A stretch of DNA of 43,172 bases from Lentisphaeria bacterium. Its GTDB lineage: Bacteria; Verrucomicrobiota; Lentisphaeria; Victivallales; UBA1829. Each line of letters opens with the position of its first letter. Position 1 is the stretch's first letter. This document shows positions 1-7,492 of this stretch, piece after piece. The position numbers and the translations under genes were made by a program. The stretch is taken from contig JAFTIQ010000037.1 in NCBI GenBank assembly GCA_017456805.1, positions 1 through 43,172 on the forward strand. The letters are read 5' to 3'. The notes below the pieces were generated by a model. The model ran no database searches, was not told the DNA's origin, and worked only from the letters and a program-made list of their open reading frames with translations.

Positions 1-181
1 AAAGTCCTTTCAAATTTTTATCTCTAAAAAAGTCATTACTCATTGATGATAAACATAGTCATTCAGGACTTTTCTTCCGAAACAAATATAACTACCACAC
101 CATAATATGCCCTTCGGAAAGTTCTCCAAATTGGTTCTGATATTCGGCTTGAACGGAAATGCGACCTTTGAACAGAGAAAT

Positions 182-210
182 AAAAAAAGCGGCAGGATTT
201 CTCCTACCGC
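182..210 (-). terminator. Rho-independent terminator of the recombinase remnant operon
   Basis: Read on the minus strand, the arms GCGGTAGGA and TCCTGCCGC (one wobble pair, 4-nt loop) form a hairpin at 189-210, followed by seven T residues (182-188 on the plus strand are A). It lies 18 bases after the stop of the small HTH gene and is the natural end of that transcript. Confidence 0.8.
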
Positions 211-227
211 CTCAAAAAGAAAAGCTG

Positions 228-611
228 TCACTCTATATCAAACATCTTTTTCTGATCCTCCCACATAGGAGGTAATGCCTGTTTAAGTTTTTCTGTGCTG
301 ATACTTTTATTGATTTTTCCGGCAAGGACTGCATGGATGATATCCGGAGCAAGCAGCGTAAACCGGATGAGCCTCGATACATAGGCATCGTCTTTGCCGA
401 TGGCTCTGGCAAGTTCGTGAACATTGGAAAACTTGCCTTCATCGATCAATGTCTGCCAACGGAATGCCCTTGCAATATTGGTTATCATCGGGTCGGTAAA
501 ACTCGTCTCCGAATCCGGCGTGACAATTCTTTTTCTTCCGGCACAGCTCCGGAACGACATCGGGATTGTAATTTTGACATTCCCATTTTCAAGTATTTCC
601 ACTTTATTCAT
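228..611 (-). CDS. Small HTH protein that accompanies a site-specific recombinase
   Basis: The protein has 127 residues. Its N-terminus reads as a short beta segment followed by a GRKRI patch. Residues about 50-110 resemble the ParB/KorB-type helix-turn-helix that commonly follows phage-like serine recombinases: an ARAFRWQ segment, then ELARAIGKDDAYVSRLIRFT and the conserved LLAPDI. The start codon overlaps the end of the recombinase fragment by 8 bases, so the two were translationally coupled. A terminator follows directly. The role of such partners is poorly known; DNA binding at the recombination site or control of the recombinase is an inference. The gene looks intact although the recombinase upstream is not. 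Confidence 0.72.
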   Translation of the reverse strand: MNKVEILENGNVKITIPMSFRSCAGRKRIVTPDSETSFTDPMITNIARAFRWQTLIDEGKFSNVHELARAIGKDDAYVSRLIRFTLLAPDIIHAVLAGKINKSISTEKLKQALPPMWEDQKKMFDIE

Positions 612-1150
612 TTTTGAATTCCTCCAACAATGATTTTACACCGCAAGTTTTGAGTTCCAGTTCCAATCGGTCTTCCCAAACAATGGCTTTTTCAACTAAA
701 AGTATTAAAAGGCGATTGTATTCTCCGGGACTGATTTCATTCCAGAATTCTTCCCGAAAACACTCCACTACCTCCACCGGAGACATCCCTGACTGTTCTG
801 CAAAACGCATAACAAGTGAAATATCAGAAAGCATTTTTTGTAATTGCTTTCTGACAAGTGCCTCAATGTCTCCGGAAGGTATTTGCTTAACCGGACATTC
901 TGAAATTGCCCGTTTAGAATCCTTGCTGCAAAGATAGTAATAATACCGCCGACCGCCCTTGTTTGAGTATGTCGGCATCATCGCTCCACCGCAATGCCCA
1001 CACCGTAAGATGCTTTTTAAGGGTGCAATTGTTTCCTGCCGTCTTGAGTGGTCTGACTGCGGATCAATGGAACGCTGAATTTCCTTTACCCGGTCCCAAA
1101 GATCTCGTGGCACAATTGCTTCCTGCTCACCTTTGCAGATTGCATCTGCA
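604..1150 (-). pseudogene. C-terminal fragment of a large serine recombinase
   Basis: Only the C-terminal part of a large serine recombinase remains. From the 5' side the frame reads KGEQEAIVPRDLWDRVKEI, the segment that normally precedes the zinc ribbon. Then comes CGHCGGAM with further Cys at CSKDS and ECPVK (recombinase zinc beta-ribbon), and a coiled-coil-like C-terminal helix region. The catalytic resolvase domain with its Ser nucleophile and the main recombinase domain, about 250-300 residues, are missing. The homologous frame stops being recognisable at a perfect hairpin at 1131-1153, 26 bases from the stop codon of the aminotransferase gene, so the 5' part was lost in a rearrangement there. 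It is almost certainly non-functional as an integrase; a free zinc-ribbon protein starting at the ATG at 1113 is conceivable but unlikely. Confidence 0.8.
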
Positions 1151-1153
1151 AAG
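1131..1153. repeat. Perfect hairpin at the recombinase truncation junction
   Basis: CTTTGCAGAT and ATCTGCAAAG form 10-bp arms around a TGC loop. It sits between the aminotransferase stop codon (1179) and the truncated recombinase. It has no T-tract on either side, so it is not a classical terminator. It may be a rearrangement or recombination junction, or an mRNA 3'-end stabiliser. Confidence 0.6.
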
Positions 1154-1178
1154 AGAGCGTTGCAGGGGGCAAAAGTGC

Positions 1179-2498
1179 TTACTTCACCAATCTGGCAAAG
1201 GTGGTGTGTGCTTCGGGACCGCGCAGCGCGGCACGGATCGCCGATTCGCCCTCTGCCGCCAATGGCGCAAGAATGGCGAACACCTCTTTCACCGCCTGAG
1301 AATAGGCGGCAAATTCCTGTTCACCGTGGGCGGCGGTCGGATAGAAACCGGTTCCGGCAAGGAATCCGCGTTCCAGCATCAATTGGGTGAAAAGTGTCCG
1401 TATGGCGTTGGGGACGGCGGTTTTGAAGGCGAAATAGGCAAGGCAGCCGAATTCACTGTCCAATTCCAGCGGCAGACCGACGGCATCGGCGGTGCTTTTC
1501 CACATTTTCATCACCTTATGACCGAATTCATTGACGCGGGCGGCAACGTTGATTTTTTCCATTTTGTCAATGGTCGCCAGCGCGGCGGCTGGTCCGACGC
1601 GCTCCGTCCAGTAAGTGCTGCTCAAAAATGCGCTGGCGGCTCCGTTGAAAAACTCTTTTCTGCCGATGACAGCGGCGATGGGATGACCGTTGCCCATCGC
1701 TTTGGAAAAGATCGCCAGATCGGGATCTGCTCCGAAGGACAAGTGGGAACCGCCGAAACGGTACCGCCAGCCGATGGTTATTTCATCGTAAATGAGCAGA
1801 GAGCCGAATTGGTCGCATTTGGCGCGGAGAGCTTCCAGAAAACCGGCTGCGGGCACTTCGTGACGGCAGGGTTCGAGGATGACGGCGGCAAGTTCGTTGC
1901 CGTGTTCTTTGAAAACAGTTTCAAGGCGTTCCATATCACCGTGCATACAGGGAATGGCGGTGCCGTTCAATTCAGCTGGTACGCCGTGTGGGGAAAGTCC
2001 TTTGAGCCACATTCCGCCCAGAGCATCGGGATCGCCGAGATTGGCGGCAAGATACCAGTCGTGCCAGCCGTGATAACCGATGATGAGAACTTTGCTTTTA
2101 CCGGTACAGGCGCGGGCGATGCGGATAGCAACCGCACCGATTTCACCGCCGGCCCGGGCGAAACGCGCCCATGATGCCCAGGGGTGAATGGCGCAGAGAC
2201 GGTCGGCAAGCTCCACTTCTTCGGGGGGATTGAGGGTGGAAAAACTGCCGTCGGTGACGGTTTTTACAACTGCCGCGGTGACATCTTCATCATTGAATCC
2301 CAGCAGACACGCTCCGATACCGCAGGTGGCAAAATCGGTGAATTCTTTTCCGTCGATGGTGGTTATGCGGCAGCCGGAAGCAGATTTAAAGTAAGCGGGG
2401 AACAATTCCGGGGCAAGCATTTCGGGGCGTTTGCTCAATAATCCGGTACCGCCGGGGATAACGGTTTTGGCGTAAGTGTAAAGTTGTGCGTCGGTCAT
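1179..2498 (-). CDS. Class III PLP-dependent aminotransferase, glutamate-1-semialdehyde aminomutase-like
   Basis: The protein has 439 residues, normal for class III aminotransferases. Visible features are the IPGGTGLLSKRPE start, IDGKEFTDFATCGIGACLLG, the GYHGWHDW segment that stacks near PLP, the cofactor-binding Asp in LLIYDEI (D238) and the Schiff-base lysine in FSKAMGNGHP (K266). The overall pattern is closest to glutamate-1-semialdehyde 2,1-aminomutase-like proteins, which in sugar contexts are often aminosugar or amino-acid transaminases; the substrate cannot be told. The start at 2498 is chosen because AGAAAGGA precedes it; a longer open frame upstream encodes an unlikely hydrophobic stretch and would swallow the promoter. 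It is divergent from an AraC-type regulator that probably controls it. Confidence 0.88.
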   Translation of the reverse strand: MTDAQLYTYAKTVIPGGTGLLSKRPEMLAPELFPAYFKSASGCRITTIDGKEFTDFATCGIGACLLGFNDEDVTAAVVKTVTDGSFSTLNPPEEVELADRLCAIHPWASWARFARAGGEIGAVAIRIARACTGKSKVLIIGYHGWHDWYLAANLGDPDALGGMWLKGLSPHGVPAELNGTAIPCMHGDMERLETVFKEHGNELAAVILEPCRHEVPAAGFLEALRAKCDQFGSLLIYDEITIGWRYRFGGSHLSFGADPDLAIFSKAMGNGHPIAAVIGRKEFFNGAASAFLSSTYWTERVGPAAALATIDKMEKINVAARVNEFGHKVMKMWKSTADAVGLPLELDSEFGCLAYFAFKTAVPNAIRTLFTQLMLERGFLAGTGFYPTAAHGEQEFAAYSQAVKEVFAILAPLAAEGESAIRAALRGPEAHTTFARLVK

Positions 2499-2529
2499 AA
2501 TGATTTTTCCTTTCTGTTGAGTCACCGAT

Positions 2530-2558
2530 AATATAGCGCAGGAACAAATAAAAAACAA
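2530..2558 (-). promoter_or_regulatory. Promoter of the aminotransferase gene
   Basis: On the minus strand TTGTTT (2553-2558) and TATATT (2530-2535) are separated by 17 bp. The -10 lies about 30 bp upstream of the start codon at 2498. Confidence 0.55.
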
Positions 2559-2621
2559 TTCCCGAACGGATATAAAAAAACATACAAAGCATATAAAAAA
2601 TGAAAGTGCATATTTTGCCGC

Positions 2622-2649
2622 TTGCAAAAATAATTTCCGGCGTTATATT
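2622..2649 (+). promoter_or_regulatory. Promoter of the AraC-type regulator gene
   Basis: TTGCAA (2622-2627) and TATATT (2644-2649) are separated by 16 bp, and the ribosome binding site GAAAGGA follows about 12 bp later. The divergent arrangement with the aminotransferase promoter leaves about 60 bp for regulator binding between them. Confidence 0.5.
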
Positions 2650-2674
2650 AACTTTTGCAGAAAGGAAACAGACG

Positions 2675-3442
2675 ATGAGCAAGAGTTTTGACGAGCTTGC
2701 AGATTATTTGCACGAATTTGAAAAACGGGATTTTGCAGTAAAATTTGAAAGTGTTCCCCGGGGCGATGTTCCGGCGGAAGCGGTTGATTATCACTTGCAT
2801 AAATATTGGGAAGTGAAATTTTGCACCGATCCGGATGAGCTGTATATCCACCCGCCGCAGACAATTCATTGTGATACTGAAAATGATCTGGTCTTTGCGG
2901 TAACTCACGGCTCTTTGAGAATATCGGAGTGGGTGATGGATATTTCCGCAGATGAGAATGTATATAATTTTTTACCGGAATTGCTGGATACTTTGCATCA
3001 GGTGCCGTCCCGGGAAGAATTTTCAAATCTGCGGTATCATCTTTGCGGAGCTGTGATCAGCAACATCCGTTTGATATTGGAAAAACTGCAATGGTATGCA
3101 GAATCAGATTTGCAGCGGCATGAACCGGCTGAGCGGTGTCTGAATTATCTGGAAAATCACTATTTTTACGCTAATTTGAGTGTTACGGCTGCCGCCCGTT
3201 TCGCCGGGATATCTCCCCAGCAACTCAATGTGCTTTTGAAACGCAAAAACGGTATGGGAATCCGCCAGAATCTGATCCGCATCCGTCTGGAACACGCCGC
3301 TGAATTGCTGGAAGATCCCGCCTGCACCGTAAAGGATGCGGCGGCATTGACGGGGTGGAAAAATCCCTTTTATTTCAGCAATTCTTTCCGCAGACACTTC
3401 GGCTGCTCCCCCGGAGAGTACCGCAGAGCTAAAAACAAATGA
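2675..3442 (+). CDS. AraC/XylS-family transcriptional regulator
   Basis: The protein has 255 residues. The N-terminal half has a cupin-like sensor pattern (YHLHKYWEVKF, then DELYIHPPQTIHC). The C-terminal ~100 residues are a typical double helix-turn-helix: LSVTAAARFAGISPQQLNVL for the first and VKDAAALTGWKNPFYFSNSF for the second, followed by FGCSPGEYRR. The ATG at 2675 has GAAAGGA nine bases upstream; the longer open frame from 2600 would run through the promoter. It probably regulates the divergent aminotransferase; the effector is unknown. Confidence 0.88.
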   Translation: MSKSFDELADYLHEFEKRDFAVKFESVPRGDVPAEAVDYHLHKYWEVKFCTDPDELYIHPPQTIHCDTENDLVFAVTHGSLRISEWVMDISADENVYNFLPELLDTLHQVPSREEFSNLRYHLCGAVISNIRLILEKLQWYAESDLQRHEPAERCLNYLENHYFYANLSVTAAARFAGISPQQLNVLLKRKNGMGIRQNLIRIRLEHAAELLEDPACTVKDAAALTGWKNPFYFSNSFRRHFGCSPGEYRRAKNK

Positions 3443-3490
3443 TGCCGCCGGTATTGAAAAATTTGAATTTTCCCATTTAAGAACTGACCA

Positions 3491-3830
3491 TTACAAGTTT
3501 TCCAGTTTCAGATAATTTATCAGATGTCCGATCAATGTATCTTTTGTTTGCGAGCAATTCCCATATTGTAATGGATTGTTTGTTTCACGGGCAAAACGTG
3601 CCGGACATCCGCCTGCGCATAAAGGCAATAACTCGCATTTAGCACATTTTTTGTCATGTGCAGGATGCCAATTTGTGTATTTTTCATAATTTTCATTATA
3701 AAAAAATCTATATATTCTTGAAGCGTATTTTCCAAATCTTCTGGTGTGTTGTACCAATTGGGCTTTAAGTGTAATGCCAAAGTGCAAATTTTGCACTTCG
3801 GGAATGCACTGCCAAATTTATTGATTATCT
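3491..3830 (-). pseudogene. Frameshifted C-terminal remnant of a radical-SAM/SPASM protein
   Basis: Two overlapping minus-strand frames join into one protein tail. The upstream frame reads AFPKCKICTLALHLKPNW and on to LQEYIDFF; the downstream frame continues YNENYEKYTNWHPA, then KKCAKCELLPLCAGGCPARF and a short C-terminal helix. The CxxCx5CxxxC cluster is the SPASM auxiliary iron-sulfur motif seen in radical-SAM peptide and sulfatase maturases. The frame breaks at a run of seven A (3700-3706 on the plus strand); one more base there would restore the frame. An in-frame stop lies just upstream of the recognisable part, and no radical-SAM CxxxCxxC core is present. It is a decayed fragment; a base-calling error in the homopolymer could explain the shift but not the missing N-terminus. 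Confidence 0.68.
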
Positions 3831-4324
3831 ATTGCTTTTCCGGGTTGGTGTGATATATTAAAAAAGTGCAGTCAAGCACTGCTTTTGAGTAGAAAAGGAA
3901 TTTTTGCACCCTCCTATATGGCGGTTTTGCAAGAGTCGTCTTTCCTATGCTAAAAATGCACCATTTTCGATAAAGTGTCAAAAAAACGACTTTTTGTTTC
4001 ACCTCAAAATCCGTTCTCTGTTTCTTTTTGCCGCCGATTAGAGATATTTTCGCAGATTAACGAATAGATAACCATTTTTTACTAATCTGCAACCGTTTGA
4101 GCTTGAGAGAATTTTCCAATTTAAGCAAAAATGAAGCCGTCAGGCTTCGCTTCATGGCTCGCCTTGTCCGCCGTAGCCTCTGGCGAAGGTGGAAGTGCCG
4201 CTTCATACGGCGAAGCCGTGCTTCATAAAAGCCTGACGATGAAGCATTGTTTCCGTCTTCATTTCATTACGCCGCGACAAGCCAAGCCATAACAGAACTT
4301 TTCTATAAGAATTCAAGTGACAAA
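3831..4324. other. Non-coding stretch containing the left flank and first hairpin array
   Basis: No credible gene was found. The stretch contains weak inverted repeats (AAGAGTCGT near 3931 with ACGACTTTT near 3987) and the conserved left flank of the repeat element at 4040-4080. That flank (AGAGATATTTTC, then ATTAACGAA and TAACCATTTTTT) recurs with about five differences in 41 bases at 24096-24136. It is followed by the array annotated separately. Confidence 0.6.
4131..4253. repeat. Hairpin array with GCTTCAT linkers, copy 1
   Basis: The order is ATGAAGC (4131-4137), the closing arm CGTCAGGCTT (4138-4147), GCTTCAT (4149-4155), a 44-nt module (4156-4199), GCTTCAT (4200-4206), the 13-nt hairpin ACGGCGAAGCCGT (4207-4219), GCTTCAT (4220-4226), the closing arm AAGCCTGACG (4229-4238) and ATGAAGC (4239-4245), then ATTGTTTC. 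The 44-nt module holds a REP-like hairpin with arms TCCGCC (4167-4172) and GGTGGA (4188-4193). The same frame of motifs recurs in the same orientation at 24162-24273, where the 44-nt module is replaced by two 13-nt hairpins. Coding is unlikely because the sequence is dominated by palindromes. Confidence 0.88.
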
Positions 4325-4378
4325 CTATCTTGCCCAGCACCCGCAGGACATCATAGGATTTCTCTTTTCAACTTTCAT
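4325..4378 (-). CDS. Possible 17-codon ORF with a strong ribosome binding site
   Basis: On the minus strand AGGAGGT lies seven bases before an ATG that opens a 17-residue frame, MKVEKRNPMMSCGCWAR. The ribosome binding site is near-perfect and better than most in the window, but the peptide is not recognised. A different frame over the same bases (YDVLRVLGKIVCHLNSYRK) looks more protein-like, so this may be the start of a larger gene broken by a frameshift. It is adjacent to hairpin array copy 1. Confidence 0.25.
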   Translation of the reverse strand: MKVEKRNPMMSCGCWAR

Positions 4379-4425
4379 AATACTTACCTCCTATGGTTTT
4401 AGTAAAAAAGTGTGGTGTTAAAACA

Positions 4426-4460
4426 GAAACACCCATGAAGAAGATTCTCATGGGTGTTTC
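4426..4460 (-). terminator. Long hairpin downstream of the Gfo/Idh operon
   Basis: GAAACACCCATGA and TCATGGGTGTTTC are perfect 13-bp arms around a 9-nt loop. On the minus strand a T-rich stretch (TGTTTTAA) follows. It lies 134 bases after the stop of the oxidoreductase gene at 4594 and is the best terminator candidate for that operon, although the T-tract is short. Confidence 0.55.
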
Positions 4461-4593
4461 ATGATATTTTGGGCTCTGTTACCAATAAAAATTGGTGTTT
4501 TGGGGAAGCAAACCATCTCAATTTTTTTTCTTTTGTCTCCCCGATCACGAGTCAATCCTGATTGGAAACAGCGCAATATTTTTTTATGTTGAT

Positions 4594-5718
4594 TTATTCC
4601 GGCAGCATTCCGGGAGTCAATCCCAGAGGAAGAGCTTCAGGACGGGCACAGGTGGTTTGCAGGATGATTTCTTTTCCGGCTTCACTGGATTTGTCAAAGG
4701 AAAGCATGATCTCAAGGACATGGTTTGCCAATTCTCCATTTGCCCGGTGAGGGCGTCCGCTGCGGAGTGCGTATGCCATATCAGCTGCTCCAATTGACCG
4801 GCTGTTTTCTGTGTAACCATGAGTCAGCGGGATTTCTTTCCAATCTTCATAACCGGGTTTGAAAATACGGATCTTTCCGCCAAAAATATTGGGATCCGGA
4901 ACCTGCATGGAGCCTTCTGTTCCATATATTTCAATGGGACTGTGTCCATGGTTATAACAATCAAAGCTGGTAATCACAGTAATGATCGCACCGCATTTGA
5001 ATTTAATGATCCCTGTCAGATGTGTAGTGACATTTACCGGGTACTGGTCAAAAGGTTTGTACTTATCTTTATACTCATCAGCGACTTCAGGACCATAGGT
5101 TCTGGTTTCAAAACCTTTTGCAGTAACAGCTGTAACACTTTCTGCAGGGCCCAGCATATTTACCAGTGCGGTAATGTAATAAGGTCCTAAATCAAGCATG
5201 GGACCTGCGCCGTAATCGTAAAAGAAAGGAGCCTGCGGCCAATCTTCGGGACCGCGTTCAAGAACCATTGCCGTTCCGGAAAGAGGTTTTCCGATCCAGC
5301 CGTCATCAATGAGTTTCCGGGCAGTCTGCTGAGCTCCGCCAAGGAATGTATCGGGGGCGCAGCCAACACGGAGCCCTTTTTCTTTCGCCAGAGACATAAC
5401 TTTTGCAGCATCTTCAGCATCAACACCGAAGGGCTTTTCTGAATAAACATGTTTTCCTGCATTGAGAGTATCGATGGCAATTTTGGAATGAACGCGCGGC
5501 GGGGTCAGGTTGATCACGATCTCAATATCTTCTCTTGCCAGCAGTTCCTCATTGGTCATATTGGGAACTCCATAGAGTTCAGTTTTCTTTGTAGCGCGTT
5601 CCGGAATGATATCGGAACAGGCAACGACTTCAATGATATTGAATTTTTTTGCGGCTTTGAAATAGGTGTCTGAGATCATGCCGCAACCGATAATACCGAC
5701 TTTTGTTGCTTTCATCAT
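4594..5718 (-). CDS. Gfo/Idh/MocA-family NAD(P)-dependent oxidoreductase
   Basis: The protein has 374 residues. The N-terminal Rossmann fold has VGIIGCGMISDTYFKAA, the acidic end of the second strand in ACSDI, INLTPPRVHSKIA, and the EKP motif (SEKPF) that carries the catalytic lysine of the family. The C-terminal sheet domain has LDLGPYYITALVNMLGP where most relatives show DxGxHxxD, so the usual catalytic His is replaced by Tyr, as in some inositol- and aldose-type subgroups. It is expected to oxidise or reduce a sugar or cyclitol. ATGATG overlaps the TGA of the upstream gene, which couples translation; either ATG may start. It is co-transcribed with the TIM-barrel gene under a promoter with a LacI-type box. 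Confidence 0.88.
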   Translation of the reverse strand: MMKATKVGIIGCGMISDTYFKAAKKFNIIEVVACSDIIPERATKKTELYGVPNMTNEELLAREDIEIVINLTPPRVHSKIAIDTLNAGKHVYSEKPFGVDAEDAAKVMSLAKEKGLRVGCAPDTFLGGAQQTARKLIDDGWIGKPLSGTAMVLERGPEDWPQAPFFYDYGAGPMLDLGPYYITALVNMLGPAESVTAVTAKGFETRTYGPEVADEYKDKYKPFDQYPVNVTTHLTGIIKFKCGAIITVITSFDCYNHGHSPIEIYGTEGSMQVPDPNIFGGKIRIFKPGYEDWKEIPLTHGYTENSRSIGAADMAYALRSGRPHRANGELANHVLEIMLSFDKSSEAGKEIILQTTCARPEALPLGLTPGMLPE

Positions 5719-6512
5719 TTGTTTCCTTCTGCGAGTTTGTTTTCTGTCATGAACTTATAACTTTCTTCGATTGCCTGCCACATTTCCACCTGACAGTAAT
5801 CCAGTTCTACGATAATCGCTTCTGCAGATTCCGGGACTGCCGGCACAAGATCTTTGATAGGAAGATCGCCCTGACCGAGTGGCAGAAGATCCACTTTCCG
5901 GTCAAGGATCCCGTTGACCATTTTGTCGCCGGTGACGTTCTGCTTCACGATACCGTCTTTCATATGGATTGAGATGGTTTGATCTGCAAATTTCTGAAGC
6001 ATTTCAACCGGATTTTCGGTTCCGAGATTGGTTGACCAGAAGCAGTCAATCTGGAATTTCAGGTTCGGGCATAGCTCTTTATAAATTTCATATTTGATTT
6101 TTCCGTCCAGTCTCTGAAATTCAAAATCATGGTTGTGCTGAAAAAGTGTAAAACCGTTTGCCGCAAGGATCTCCTGCATCCTGTTTGTATTCTCAGCGGT
6201 CCGTTTGATAGCATCCATATCTTTGAAATCAGTGGTCCAGTAACCGCAAACGATTTTATCCAGTCCGAGATCGTCCGCGACATCCATGATTTCTCCCAGG
6301 TTCATAGGATCTCTCGCCCACGGGGTGTGAGACGAGACCATTTTCAGCCCGAGATCATCAAGGATCTTTCTGAACTCTCTGGGGCGGACATTCCAAAGCC
6401 CGGCAGGTTCCACATACTTGTAACCGATTTCTGCAACGCGCTTGAGAACGCTCACGAAATCGTACCCGACTTTCTCACGGAGAGAATAAAGTTGTACACC
6501 GATTGGTTTCAT
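5715..6512 (-). CDS. Xylose-isomerase-like TIM-barrel protein (sugar isomerase/epimerase family)
   Basis: The protein has 265 residues, the usual length for AP-endonuclease-2/xylose-isomerase-like TIM barrels. It begins KPIGVQLYSLREKVG. Likely metal or substrate residues appear in FTLFQHNHDFEF, LKFQIDCFWS, SIHMKDG, LGQGDLPI and the final VELDYC. Such proteins isomerise or epimerise keto-sugars or inosose intermediates and often pair with Gfo/Idh oxidoreductases, as here. The start at 6512 is preceded by AGAGGAG; the longer open frame would include the promoter. First gene of a two-gene operon. Confidence 0.86.
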   Translation of the reverse strand: MKPIGVQLYSLREKVGYDFVSVLKRVAEIGYKYVEPAGLWNVRPREFRKILDDLGLKMVSSHTPWARDPMNLGEIMDVADDLGLDKIVCGYWTTDFKDMDAIKRTAENTNRMQEILAANGFTLFQHNHDFEFQRLDGKIKYEIYKELCPNLKFQIDCFWSTNLGTENPVEMLQKFADQTISIHMKDGIVKQNVTGDKMVNGILDRKVDLLPLGQGDLPIKDLVPAVPESAEAIIVELDYCQVEMWQAIEESYKFMTENKLAEGNK

Positions 6513-6549
6513 TTTTGAAGAAACTCCTCTTTTAAGGGTTGACTTTTTG

Positions 6550-6563
6550 TTAACTCGTGTTAT
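6550..6563 (-). promoter_or_regulatory. LacI-type operator box near the TIM-barrel/Gfo promoter
   Basis: On the minus strand ATAACACGAGTTAA matches the box TTGACACGAGTAAA at 7761 in 11 of 14 positions. It lies just downstream of the predicted -10 (6576-6581), a position suited to repression. Confidence 0.55.
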
Positions 6564-6575
6564 ATTTCTTCCGTT

Positions 6576-6604
6576 AAGATAACATAAGAATTTCGTTTTT
6601 ACAA
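6576..6604 (-). promoter_or_regulatory. Promoter of the TIM-barrel/Gfo operon
   Basis: On the minus strand TTGTAA (6599-6604) and TATCTT (6576-6581) are 17 bp apart. The -10 neighbourhood TTATGTTATCTTAA is identical to that of the promoter at 7761-7789, supporting co-regulation. Confidence 0.6.
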
Positions 6605-6634
6605 TTGACGAAAAGTACATTTTATTAACGGAAA
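6603..6634 (-). promoter_or_regulatory. Putative AraC-family operator, copy A
   Basis: On the minus strand this 32-bp segment (TTTCCGTTAATA, 3 bp, TGTACTTTTCG, 2 bp, AATT) matches 27 of 32 positions at 7493-7524. An inverted TTCCGTTAA half-site also lies at 6569-6577. It abuts the -35 of the minus-strand promoter and the start of the AraC gene at 6642, so autoregulation plus activation of the divergent operon is likely. Confidence 0.55.
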
Positions 6635-6641
6635 ATCCCAC

Positions 6642-7424
6642 ATGCTGAAACACTTGATAAGACTGGAATTACTCGCCTATTTCAAAGCTCCATCGGAAAG
6701 AAAAATAAAACCGATCAGAGTTACAAAACGGAAAGAATATCTGGAACTCGTGACGGGCGGTCATGTTTTGTTTTCCGGTCCGGATGGAAAAGATACTTTG
6801 TACGGACGCGGTACATTATTCTGGCACAGAGGCGGAGAAAATACGATTCACCGCTATCATTCTGATGACCCTTATTCCTGTTATTCTATTGAGTTTGAAG
6901 TCGAAGGCGGAGAACGGATCTGTCCAAGAGTGACCATTCCCCTGCAAACAGAACAGCTGATGGGATTTGCAGATGATGCCTTTCGCAGATATCATGCCGG
7001 GGAACAGGATAATCCGGCTTTTTGTGCCTTGCTCTATTCCACTTTCTACTGGTTTGCCTCGGGACCGCAGAAAAATCCGGGAGAATCTTATCCGGAGGCA
7101 CTGAAAGTTGCATTGGAGTTTATGGAACGGCATCTTGACAGCAACTTGCACCTGAATGAAATAGCAGATGTCGCAGAAATCAGCAGATCAAATCTTTTCT
7201 CCATTTTTAAGCACTACATGAAAATATCGCCTCATCAGCATTTATTGAATTTACGGATCAACCGGGCAAAACAGCGTCTTGCTTCCGGAGAAAAAACAAT
7301 AAAAGAGATCGCTTACGATTGCGGTTTTGAATCTCTGGAAGTCTTTTACCGTCAATTTTCACGAAATGTCGGCACAACGCCGGCTATATACCGGAAACGT
7401 TACACACCATCCATTGCGGAATAA
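6642..7424 (+). CDS. AraC/XylS-family transcriptional regulator
   Basis: The protein has 260 residues. The N-terminal ~120 residues are a cupin-like sensor (GHVLFSGPDGKDTLYGRGTLFWHRGGENTIHRY). The C-terminal domain has HLNEIADVAEISRSNLFSIF as first and IKEIAYDCGFESLEVFYRQF as second helix-turn-helix, then VGTTPAIYRKRY. No strong ribosome binding site is seen before the ATG. It is divergent from the TIM-barrel/Gfo operon with 129 bp between, and a shared 32-bp motif links it also to the region upstream of the isomerase-aldolase operon. Effector unknown; an activator of sugar catabolism is the simplest reading. Confidence 0.88.
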   Translation: MLKHLIRLELLAYFKAPSERKIKPIRVTKRKEYLELVTGGHVLFSGPDGKDTLYGRGTLFWHRGGENTIHRYHSDDPYSCYSIEFEVEGGERICPRVTIPLQTEQLMGFADDAFRRYHAGEQDNPAFCALLYSTFYWFASGPQKNPGESYPEALKVALEFMERHLDSNLHLNEIADVAEISRSNLFSIFKHYMKISPHQHLLNLRINRAKQRLASGEKTIKEIAYDCGFESLEVFYRQFSRNVGTTPAIYRKRYTPSIAE

Positions 7425-7492
7425 ACAAAAAATCATTTTCTGAAGCCGGAGATGATATCACCTTTCGTGAAAAATTTTACAGTGTGATAGAC

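Noticed and set aside
40..231. 63-codon minus-strand open frame
   Set aside because: It overlaps the recombinase-operon terminator, has no recognisable product and no ribosome binding site.
963..2174. 403-codon plus-strand open frame
   Set aside because: It is the complement of the aminotransferase gene and recombinase fragment; the opposite strand has clear family motifs.
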